NCBI RefSeq assembly: GCF_028368975.1
Contig: NZ_JAQNDM010000002.1
Coordinates: forward strand, 1,922,001 to 1,986,000
Length of the DNA stretch: 64,000 nt
Direction of reading: 5' to 3'
Source: Stigmatella ashevillena
Lineage (GTDB): Bacteria > Myxococcota > Myxococcia > Myxococcales > Myxococcaceae
The notes beneath the pieces are model-generated. The model did not search any database. It saw only the letters and a program-made list of their open reading frames with translations, and was not told the origin of the DNA. Numbering within the stretch: the stretch's first letter is position 1; every line of letters starts with the position of its first letter. The position numbers were made by a program, and so were the translations under genes. Below are positions 18,588 through 26,234 of this stretch, piece by piece.

Positions 18588-19223
18588 ATGGCAACCATTG
18601 GAATCATTGGCGCGGGACATATCGGCAGTTCACTGGCGAAGCATGCGATCGCCGTGGGATACGACGTGGTGCTGAGCAATTCACGAGGCCCGGAGACTCT
18701 CTCCGACCTCATTGCCACGCTCGGTCCGAAGGCCAGGGCGGGAACGCCCCAGGAGGCAGCTCAAGCAGGCGAGCTCGTCGTGGTCACGATTCCGCTCAAA
18801 AATTACAAGAAGGTTCCAGTTGAGCCCCTCGTGGGCAAGATCGTGATCGACACCAACAACTACTACCCCCAACGCGACGGCCAATTCCCCGAACTCGATG
18901 AAGAGAAGACCACCACCAGCGAGCTGTTGCAGGCACATCTGCCCAGATCGAAGGTGGTCAAAGCCTTCAACCACATCATGGCCACACACCTCACGGAGCA
19001 GGGGCAGCCCGCAGGCTCGCGGAATCGCCGTGCGCTGGCCATCGCGGGAGACGATGCCGAGTCCAAGCGGGTCGTGGCGGGCTTGATCGACGCGTTCGGC
19101 TTCGACGCGGTGGATGTCGGCCCGCTCTCGGAGGGATGGCGCTTCCAGCGTGACCGGCCAGCCTATGGTCCACGTCTCACCGCCGAGGAGATGAAGGACG
19201 CCCTCGGCAAGGCCCAGCGCTAA
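18588..19223 (+). CDS. NAD(P)-binding F420/NADP oxidoreductase-like protein
   Basis: 211 residues from ATG 18588, preceded by AGGAGAGG. The Rossmann motif is IGIIGAGHIGSSLAKHA, followed by DVVLSNSRGPETL, VVVTIPLKNYKKV and the product-side KVVKAFNHIMATHL. This is the layout of F420H2:NADP+ oxidoreductase-like and related NADP-binding domain proteins. In bacteria without F420 such proteins use other acceptors, so the reaction is unassigned. It is a single-gene unit. Confidence 0.82.
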   Translation: MATIGIIGAGHIGSSLAKHAIAVGYDVVLSNSRGPETLSDLIATLGPKARAGTPQEAAQAGELVVVTIPLKNYKKVPVEPLVGKIVIDTNNYYPQRDGQFPELDEEKTTTSELLQAHLPRSKVVKAFNHIMATHLTEQGQPAGSRNRRALAIAGDDAESKRVVAGLIDAFGFDAVDVGPLSEGWRFQRDRPAYGPRLTAEEMKDALGKAQR

Positions 19224-20067
19224 GCCGGGCCCGCGCAGTAGGCTCACTCAAGAGGGGGAGAACCGGGGCCGCGGGAGGGGAGCCCCCAGTTTCGTGAACA
19301 TCCAACGTGCCGAGCCTCGCCTCGTCAGGACGGCCAGCACCACGTGGGCTTCGGGAGGACGCGGGTGAGAAAAGCGGCGAGCGCCTCGACCTTGGCCAGG
19401 CGCACCGTCCATCCCGTTCACCGCTCGAGCAAGCGTCAGCATACATGCCTCCCCAGCAACGGAGCGGCACTTTCCACGCGGTGAAGAGCCCTGGAGGTGT
19501 CACGCCGGAGGCCTCACCGTCACAACGGGGCAGGGCGCACTCATCCTAATTACCTGCTGTCAGGGTGTCCCTCTATTTTGTGCGGACCTTTGCACTTCGA
19601 GACTCGGGGAGATGAGAGATGGCCAAGGTTCTTATTGTTCTCGACGGCTGTCTCCGTTTCTCCGAAGCAACCAGTCACCCGTGGGACTTGGGAGGTGGCG
19701 CTCCATGACGTACGGAATGTCACGTATCGGGCCCTGGTGCGACGTCGCCGAAGGCGATACCAATACGCCCCTCGCCACTCAGTGCGTGGACCGGATCCGT
19801 TGTTGGGGATGCGAATGAGATCACCATGGCAGGACAAGTCCCTCACAAAATGTCAGCAACAACATTGATCAATGGACTTGTTTGACAAACCTCTTATCGA
19901 AGCAGGCCGTGTCAGCCCCCTGATGTAGAGCGTAGATCAATGACTGCGTCATCCACTGCCACCCACGCCATGCGGGACTGGGTATCCGGTCCCCTCTCGC
20001 TTTCCAGGGACGCGCATGGCCGCGCCTGTGGTAGGAAGAGCCGGTCTCACCTCAAAGGAGATCACGC
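19224..20067. other. 844-bp region with no convincing gene
   Basis: Short overlapping ORFs exist on both strands, but none has a ribosome binding site, signal peptide or recognisable domain. The part around 19540-19900 is less GC-rich. A perfect 12-bp palindrome, CATTGATCAATG, lies at 19863-19874, about 190 bp before the thioesterase gene that opens the biosynthetic cluster; it may be an operator. The region also marks the boundary between housekeeping genes and the PKS cluster. Confidence 0.5.
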
Positions 20068-20481
20068 ATGTCGAACCCACTCCATGCATTCTTGATTGAC
20101 CAGTTCAATGAAGCACCGCTCAACAAGACGTTGGGTGTCACGCTCGAATACAACGCCCAGGGCGAGGCGGTCTGCCGTTGGAAGCGAAAGGCGGAGTTCG
20201 ACCACGGCGGCCAGGACACGCACGGCGGCATCCTTGTGACGCTGCTGGACATGGCCGGTTGGTTCACCGCAGCGGCGCAGAGCGGCGCCATCGTCGTCAC
20301 GTCGGACATCAACGTGCGCCTCCTCTCTCCTGCGAAGCAGCAGGACTTGGTGGCGACCGCGCGGGTCATCCGCGATGGCTCGAAGGCCGTCATCGCGGAG
20401 ATGACGGTCTCCTCCCCGAAGGGGCTGGTCGCTACGGCCAACGCCTCCTTCGCGAAGATCGGCGAGTTCCCCAAGGGCTGA
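20068..20481 (+). CDS. PaaI-like hotdog-fold thioesterase
   Basis: 137 residues; ATG 20068 follows AAAGGAG. The hotdog signature HGGQDTHGGILVTLLDMAGW is that of the PaaI/YdiI group of acyl-CoA or acyl-ACP thioesterases, followed by the second strand set VVTSDINVRLLSPAK. In these enzymes an Asp or Glu of the central helix activates water; the candidate here is D65 or nearby. It lies 100 bp before the FAAL fusion gene on the same strand, so it could be the editing thioesterase of the pathway, freeing stalled or wrong acyl chains. That link is inferred from position only. Confidence 0.85.
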   Translation: MSNPLHAFLIDQFNEAPLNKTLGVTLEYNAQGEAVCRWKRKAEFDHGGQDTHGGILVTLLDMAGWFTAAAQSGAIVVTSDINVRLLSPAKQQDLVATARVIRDGSKAVIAEMTVSSPKGLVATANASFAKIGEFPKG

Positions 20482-20581
20482 TCCCCTGACGGGGCCTGGC
20501 CCTTCGAAATCCTTCACCACCACCGCGGGAATGCCGCCGCGCCCCTAAGGGTGCGGCGGCATCGCCGCCCCACATGGAGTC

Positions 20582-23500
20582 ATGACGCACGTGCAGCCAG
20601 AACAACGGGTCATCGAGAATCCAACCGGGGTCGACCGCGAGAAGGTCATGGCCGACCATGCGAACGCGCTCCGGTTCTCCCCCACCCTCGTCCACACGCT
20701 GCGGCACTGGGCGCAGGTACAGCCGGGGAAGAACGCATACACCTTCCTGAGTGGCCGCGAGCTGCCCGAACAGCTCATCTCCTATGAGGAGCTGGCGCGG
20801 ACCGTGTTCGGTCTCGCCGCACACTTGCGCCGCGAGGGCCTCCACGGTGAGCGGGTCCTGCTCGTCATGAGGTCAGGGCTCGAATACATCGTGGGATTCC
20901 TGGCCTGCACCGCCGCCGGTGCCATCGCGGTTCCGCTCTACCCTCCGGCGAGCGACAAGGACGGCGTGAAGCTCCGCGCCGTGGTCCGCGACTGCCAGCC
21001 CAAGGCGATGCTCGTCCAGCGCGCCATCGAGGCCAGCCATGGTCCGCAGCTCGCCGGATTCCCGGGCTGCCGCGCCCTGGTGATCGAGGACCTGATCGCC
21101 GCGCACGGCGGCATGGACCCCGCGGCCGTCGAACTCACCCCGCCCCTCCCCGACGACCTCGCGTTCCTCCAGTACACGTCCGGGTCCACGGGCGATCCCA
21201 AGGGGGTGATGGTCACCCACCGCAGCATCGTCCACAACAACCGCATGGTCGCCGCGGCGATGGGGAATACCCGCGAGAGCGTCATCGTGACGTGGCTGCC
21301 GCTGTTCCACGACATGGGGTTGATCGGCATGATCCTCCAGTCGTTGTCGCTGGGCGCGCGCTCGGTGCTCATGGCCCCCAAGTCGTTCGTGCGCGACCCG
21401 GCGATGTGGCTGCAGGCCGTGTCCACGTACCGGGGCACCTGCGCGGGGGGTCCGAACTTCGCGTACGACCTCTGCATCGAGAAGGTGGACGACAAGGTCA
21501 TCGACACGCTGGACCTGTCGTCGTGGCGGTCCGCGTTCAACGGCGCAGAGCCCATCAAGGCACACACGCTGGAGCGCTTCCACCGCCGGTTCGAGCGGGC
21601 CGGCTTCCGGCGCGAGATGTTCTTCCCGTGCTACGGCCTCGCGGAGGCCACGCTGTTCGTCGCGGGCGGTCCGCGCAACGCACCTCCCACGACGTTCGAT
21701 GTCCAGCGCGACGCGGTCCACGGGGGAATGGTGGTCCCGGCCAGCGCGGACACCGGGGACGCGACGCGCATCCACACGCTCGTCGGCATGGCCATCGACG
21801 GGCGCGAGCAGGTCGTGAAGATCGTCGACCCGGGAAGCTGGACGGTGCAGCCCGACCTGCGCGTCGGTGAGATCTGGATCAAGAGCGACAGCGTGACGCG
21901 AGGCTACTGGAACAGGGCCAAGGCGACCGCCGACGCGTTCCACGCCTATACCACCGACACGGGCGAGGGTCCGTTCATGCGGACCGGCGACCTGGGCTTC
22001 GTCCGGGACGGCCGCCTCTTCATCACCGGCCGCATCAAGGAGCTCATCATCGTCAACGGCTTCAACCACTATCCCCAGGACATCGAGGAGACGGTGCAGG
22101 CGTTGTCGGACGACTTCCGGGTCCACTGCGGCGCCGCGTTCAGCTTCGACGAAGAGCGGCTGGGCATCGTCCAGGGGGTGGTGCGCGGCAAGGACGTGAC
22201 GGCACGCTTCGATGAACTCGTCGCCCAGATCCGCCGTGAGGTCCTGAAGGTGCACGGCGTGGCGCCCGCGTACATCGCCCTGGTCAACCCGGGCATGGTC
22301 CCCAAGACGAGCAGCGGGAAGATCCAGCGCGGCGAGGTGCGGCGATCGTTCCTCGACAAGCAGTTGGAGGTGCTCCATGCCTGGGAGGCCGAGCGTCCCC
22401 GCGAGACGCTCGCGCCGGTGCCCGCGCCCATCCACGGGGTTCCCGCGCCAACGAGCGCCCCCCGGGCAATCGTCGAGCAGAAGCTCGCCTGGATCCGCGA
22501 GTACTGCGCGACGCGGCTCAACTCCTATCTCATCGATGAGCGGCGCACGCTGCCGCCGTACATCGTCCTCGACTTCGGCAACCAGGGACTCTTCGGGATG
22601 CTGGTGCCCGAGTCGTATGGCGGGCTCGGCTTCTCCACCCGCGAATTCCTGAAGGTCATGGAGCTGCTTGGCAGCAAGGACATGACGCTGGCGTTGTTCG
22701 TCGGCCTGAACAACGTGCTGGGCGTCCGTCCGGTCCTGCGCTTTGGCAGCGAACGGCTCAAGGAGCAGTTCCTTCCGTCGCTGGCACGTGGCCGCGAGCT
22801 GGCCGCGTTTGCCCTGACAGAGCTGGGTGCCGGTTCAAATCCCCAGGCCATCGAAGCGACCGCGCGTGCCTCCGGTGAGGGGTACCGGGTGAACGGGACG
22901 AAGATCTGGAGCGGCTCCGCGGCCTGGTCGGGGTTGATGAACGTGTTCGCGAAGAACGTGGACGCCAATGGGCACCCGGCGGGCATCACCGCGTTCGCCA
23001 TCCCGCAGACGAGCGCTGGCGTGCGACAGGGGCCCGAGGCGCTCACCATGGGCCTCCGGGGGATGATCCAGAACACGGTCTCCTTCGAGGACGTCGCGGT
23101 CGAACCGTGGCAGGTGCTCGGAGAGCTCGGGCAGGGCATGACCGTGGCGCAGGACACCCTGTGCTACGGGCGCCTGGCCATCGCGTCACTGTGCCTGGGC
23201 GCCACCCGGCTGTGCATCCAACTGATGCTCCAGTACGCCGGTGGTCGGCGCGTGGCCACGGGCAACCTCCTCCACAACCCCTACACCCGCTCGGTGCTCA
23301 CCGAGGCGATGCACCAGATCGCCGGCATCGAGGCGTTGATCGACGGGGCCGCGACGCGCGTCGACGCCGGCCATGCGGTGGCTCCGGAAGTGCTCGCCGT
23401 GTGCAAGTCGGTGTCCACCGAGATGCTGTGGACCACCATCGATCGCACGATGCAGCTCGCGGGCGGACGGGGCTACATCGAGTCCAACTTCATCCCCCAG

Positions 23501-24367
23501 CTGTTCCGGGACGCGCGAATCTTCCGCATCTTCGAGGGACCCACGGAGACACTCAACCACTTCGTCGGCACGTCGGTGCTGCGCGGCCGGCCGGTCATCC
23601 GTGCCTACCTGCGGGAGCTGCTGGACGAGGACACGGTCAGGACCCACTACGATGCGGTCCTCGGCCCGCTCCTGGCCGCGCAGCCAGGCGAGCGCGACGC
23701 GTCCCTGGAGGACTGGCAGGGGCAGCTGATTGGCGAGTACGTCAATCACCTGGTGCTGTACGCCGCCGCAGCTGGACGCGGCGGCAACGCGGCGGCAACG
23801 CGCTGGCTGCTCGAGCGGCTCCAGACGGCCCGGGCCCGGGTCGACAGCGCGGCGCGCGCCTTCCCCGCCCTGGCCAGCGTCGACGCGCTCCGTGCCTTCG
23901 GTGACACCGTGGACCGCGAGTTCGGGCGCCGCGAGAACCTCATGGCGATGCCGAACACGTCGCTCGACGCGCTCTTCGCGGCCACCCCGGTCAGCGCGGT
24001 GAAGCCTCCTCCCGCCGAACCGCCGCGACAGACCTTCACGCCGCCGGTGGCTGAACCGCCACGTCCCCCCACGATGCACGTGGTGGCAAGACCTGGCCTG
24101 GTAAGCCGTCCAGAAATCGAAGCCTTCATCCGCCAGTGGATCTCCGGCCGGAGCTCCCAGCCCATCGCATCGCTCAGCGCCGACGTCGAGTTCGCCATGC
24201 TCGGACTGGGCTCGGTGGACTCTATCGACCTGGGCGCCGCGCTGTCGGAGGAATACGCGCTGACGGTCGATCCTTCTGTGCTCTTCAGTTACCCAAACAT
24301 CAGGGAACTCGCCGGCTTCCTCCTGGGCAAGCTGAACAAGCGAACCGGCTCGACGGTGGCCGAGTAG
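20582..24367 (+). CDS. Fatty acyl-AMP ligase/acyl-CoA dehydrogenase/ACP trifunctional fusion
   Basis: 1261 residues with GGAG before ATG 20582. Domain 1 (about 30-600) is a fatty acyl-AMP ligase: FLQYTSGSTGDPKGVM, FFPCYGLAEATLFVAGG and TGDLGFVRDGRLFITGRIKE, the last in the FAAL rather than CoA-ligase style. Domain 2 (about 640-1060) is an acyl-CoA dehydrogenase with FALTELGAGSNPQ (FAD/acyl site) and the catalytic-Glu segment IFRIFEGPTETLNHF. A Pro-rich linker leads to a C-terminal carrier domain whose phosphopantetheine serine is S1217 (GLGSVDSIDLG). Expected role: activate a fatty acid as its AMP ester, load it on the ACP, and introduce a C=C bond while it is tethered. Separate FAAL, dehydrogenase and ACP proteins work this way in the tambjamine alkylamine pathway; here they are one chain. 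It opens the assembly line. Confidence 0.9.
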   Translation: MTHVQPEQRVIENPTGVDREKVMADHANALRFSPTLVHTLRHWAQVQPGKNAYTFLSGRELPEQLISYEELARTVFGLAAHLRREGLHGERVLLVMRSGLEYIVGFLACTAAGAIAVPLYPPASDKDGVKLRAVVRDCQPKAMLVQRAIEASHGPQLAGFPGCRALVIEDLIAAHGGMDPAAVELTPPLPDDLAFLQYTSGSTGDPKGVMVTHRSIVHNNRMVAAAMGNTRESVIVTWLPLFHDMGLIGMILQSLSLGARSVLMAPKSFVRDPAMWLQAVSTYRGTCAGGPNFAYDLCIEKVDDKVIDTLDLSSWRSAFNGAEPIKAHTLERFHRRFERAGFRREMFFPCYGLAEATLFVAGGPRNAPPTTFDVQRDAVHGGMVVPASADTGDATRIHTLVGMAIDGREQVVKIVDPGSWTVQPDLRVGEIWIKSDSVTRGYWNRAKATADAFHAYTTDTGEGPFMRTGDLGFVRDGRLFITGRIKELIIVNGFNHYPQDIEETVQALSDDFRVHCGAAFSFDEERLGIVQGVVRGKDVTARFDELVAQIRREVLKVHGVAPAYIALVNPGMVPKTSSGKIQRGEVRRSFLDKQLEVLHAWEAERPRETLAPVPAPIHGVPAPTSAPRAIVEQKLAWIREYCATRLNSYLIDERRTLPPYIVLDFGNQGLFGMLVPESYGGLGFSTREFLKVMELLGSKDMTLALFVGLNNVLGVRPVLRFGSERLKEQFLPSLARGRELAAFALTELGAGSNPQAIEATARASGEGYRVNGTKIWSGSAAWSGLMNVFAKNVDANGHPAGITAFAIPQTSAGVRQGPEALTMGLRGMIQNTVSFEDVAVEPWQVLGELGQGMTVAQDTLCYGRLAIASLCLGATRLCIQLMLQYAGGRRVATGNLLHNPYTRSVLTEAMHQIAGIEALIDGAATRVDAGHAVAPEVLAVCKSVSTEMLWTTIDRTMQLAGGRGYIESNFIPQLFRDARIFRIFEGPTETLNHFVGTSVLRGRPVIRAYLRELLDEDTVRTHYDAVLGPLLAAQPGERDASLEDWQGQLIGEYVNHLVLYAAAAGRGGNAAATRWLLERLQTARARVDSAARAFPALASVDALRAFGDTVDREFGRRENLMAMPNTSLDALFAATPVSAVKPPPAEPPRQTFTPPVAEPPRPPTMHVVARPGLVSRPEIEAFIRQWISGRSSQPIASLSADVEFAMLGLGSVDSIDLGAALSEEYALTVDPSVLFSYPNIRELAGFLLGKLNKRTGSTVAE

Positions 24368-24427
24368 TCCGGCCGAAACCCACGCGGTGGTGCTCCGCCG
24401 TCTGTGATTCTTTTCACGAGGCATGCC

Positions 24428-25258
24428 ATGCGGAACAAGCTGATCCCCTACCCGGCGGACGCCTGGGCGGTCCTCCTGATCGTCGCGACTTTCGCCGGTC
24501 AGCTGGCCCTGTATCTCTTTGTCGACAACGTCTGGTGGTTGGTGGCCGGCGCGTTCTCGCTGGTGCCGTTCTGTCTTTCGGTCGTCGCGTACAACCACAA
24601 TCACATGCATGTGCGGACGTTCGCGAACCAGCCACTCAACCGACTCCTCGAACTCCTCATCTTCCTGGAGACAGGGTCCTCCCCCTTCAGCGGGACGCTC
24701 AACCACATCGTGGGTCACCATGCCAGTTACGACCAGCCAGAGCTGGACACACTCAACTGGCGGCGGCGCGACGGTTCGACGATGGGGCGCCACGAGTTCG
24801 CGGTCCGGTGCATGTTCTGGCATTACCCCTCCTGCTTCGTGCTGGGCAGGAAGAACCCCCGCCTCATGACGGAGTTCCTGGTCTACCTGGCGCTCGGGGG
24901 GATCTGCCTCGCTGGGTTGCTGGTCTACCGCCCCATTCCGGCGCTCATCGTGTTCGTCGCGCCCATGTTGTTGATGCTCTACGCGCTGAAGTGGTCCGCG
25001 TATGCCCATCACAGCAACCTGCCGTATGGCGATGACTACACGGCATCACGGACCCACACCGGCCAGTTCTACAACTGGTTCACGTGGAACGCGGGCTACC
25101 ACGCCGCGCACCACTTCAAGCAGGCGCTGCACTGGACGCTCCTGCCCGAGTACCACCAGGGCACCCTGGCATCGAAGATCCCCGCCGAGTTGCAAGGGCC
25201 CGGCTGGGGCGAGGACCTGAAGCGGCGAAAGCCGACGCCCGCCGCCCAGCGCGGGTGA
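24428..25258 (+). CDS. Membrane fatty-acid desaturase-like di-iron enzyme
   Basis: 276 residues from ATG 24428, which follows GAGG at 6 nt; an in-frame GTG at 24404 is less likely. Three histidine clusters of the membrane desaturase/hydroxylase superfamily are present: HNHMH (in AYNHNHMHVRTF), HIVGHHASY, and YHAAHHF near the C-terminus. Four hydrophobic segments flank them (VLLIVATFAGQLALYLF, WLVAGAFSLVPFCLSVVAY, and two near EFLVYLALGGICLAGLLVY and LIVFVAPMLLMLY). Relatives such as JamB act on ACP-bound fatty acids. It lies directly after the FAAL fusion, so the natural substrate is probably the acyl chain on that ACP, with desaturation, hydroxylation or acetylenation as possible outcomes. 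Confidence 0.85.
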   Translation: MRNKLIPYPADAWAVLLIVATFAGQLALYLFVDNVWWLVAGAFSLVPFCLSVVAYNHNHMHVRTFANQPLNRLLELLIFLETGSSPFSGTLNHIVGHHASYDQPELDTLNWRRRDGSTMGRHEFAVRCMFWHYPSCFVLGRKNPRLMTEFLVYLALGGICLAGLLVYRPIPALIVFVAPMLLMLYALKWSAYAHHSNLPYGDDYTASRTHTGQFYNWFTWNAGYHAAHHFKQALHWTLLPEYHQGTLASKIPAELQGPGWGEDLKRRKPTPAAQRG

Positions 25259-25319
25259 CACGACGGACGGCGCTCGAATCCCGAAACAAAGACAAACCTT
25301 CCAGCAGCAGGAGACCGAC

Positions 25320-26162
25320 ATGACCTTTCCAATCGAAAACCCCAGGGACGTATCCCGCCGCATCGTGCGTGAGTCCATTGCCGCGGAACTCTGGCGCGAC
25401 AACGAGGCCTTCACGCAAAAGCTCGACCGCACCATCAAGGCCTCACGCCTGTTCAACCATCCGGTCATCGCGTCGTTCGCCCGGAAGGAATTCACGCTCA
25501 AGTCGATGGGCATCGTGCACTCGGAGGTGCGGTACGCCTTCGCCGAGCACTTCGGCGACGCGCTCATCCGCCTGATGGAAACCACCGGCTCGCTCGAGCG
25601 CAAGCTGGGGGCCAAACCCAAGATGGCGGCGCGCTTCCTAATCCAGCTCAACGTCCTCGAGGAGCTGGGCTACAAGCCGACGCCGCGTGGAAAGACGGGC
25701 TTCGTCGGGCACCCGGGATTCTCCCACTACTGGCAGCTCACCGACACCCTGACGGCGGTGGGCCATCCGGAGGAGAGCTGGGCCTCGTATGCGGCGTCGC
25801 CGGAAGCGGCCGTGGTGCGCAAGTCGCTCCTGGACAGCTTCGATGATCACCTCCGCCTCGCGGTGGTGCTCGCTGGCATCGAGACCGCGTTCATCCCCTA
25901 CTACGGCCCGTGGGCGGACAACACCATCGCCGTGTGTCCGACGGACATCTCGGAGGGCTACCACAGCATCCACGTCGAGGCTGACGACGGCACGGTCGTC
26001 GACCACGACCACTCCGAAGACAGCTGGTACATCGTCCGCCAAGCGCTGACGCGGGACCGCTACGCGGAGATCGAAGCCTTCCTCAACGACGTCGTGGAGG
26101 AGTGGGCTCGCTTCGTCGACATGCTGGCGGCGAAGGACCGCGACGTGAAGCGCGCGGCCTGA
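25320..26162 (+). CDS. Heme-oxygenase-like protein, putative tailoring oxidase
   Basis: 280 residues; ATG 25320 follows GCAGGAG. The helical pattern (KEFTLKSMGIVHSEVRYAF, SFDDHLRLAVVLAGIETAF, ending AFLNDVVEEWARFVDMLA) fits the TenA/heme-oxygenase-like fold. Possible metal ligands are E and H residues in IVHSEVRYAFAEHF and IHVEADDGTVVDHDH. Members of this fold in biosynthetic clusters include non-heme diiron oxidases that desaturate, decarboxylate or N-oxygenate. I am unsure whether this one binds metal. Its position between the desaturase and the first KS-AT argues for a step on the fatty-acyl starter. Confidence 0.6.
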   Translation: MTFPIENPRDVSRRIVRESIAAELWRDNEAFTQKLDRTIKASRLFNHPVIASFARKEFTLKSMGIVHSEVRYAFAEHFGDALIRLMETTGSLERKLGAKPKMAARFLIQLNVLEELGYKPTPRGKTGFVGHPGFSHYWQLTDTLTAVGHPEESWASYAASPEAAVVRKSLLDSFDDHLRLAVVLAGIETAFIPYYGPWADNTIAVCPTDISEGYHSIHVEADDGTVVDHDHSEDSWYIVRQALTRDRYAEIEAFLNDVVEEWARFVDMLAAKDRDVKRAA

Positions 26163-26234
26163 AGCGCCGCAGGGCCCGCACCGGAGTCCGGTGCGGGCTC
26201 ATGCAGGCATTGGGGACGAGACCTGGATCGGGAC

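Noticed and set aside
19497-19868. Small ORFs on both strands between 19.2 and 19.9 kb
   Set aside because: No ribosome binding site, signal peptide, family motif or coding-like composition.
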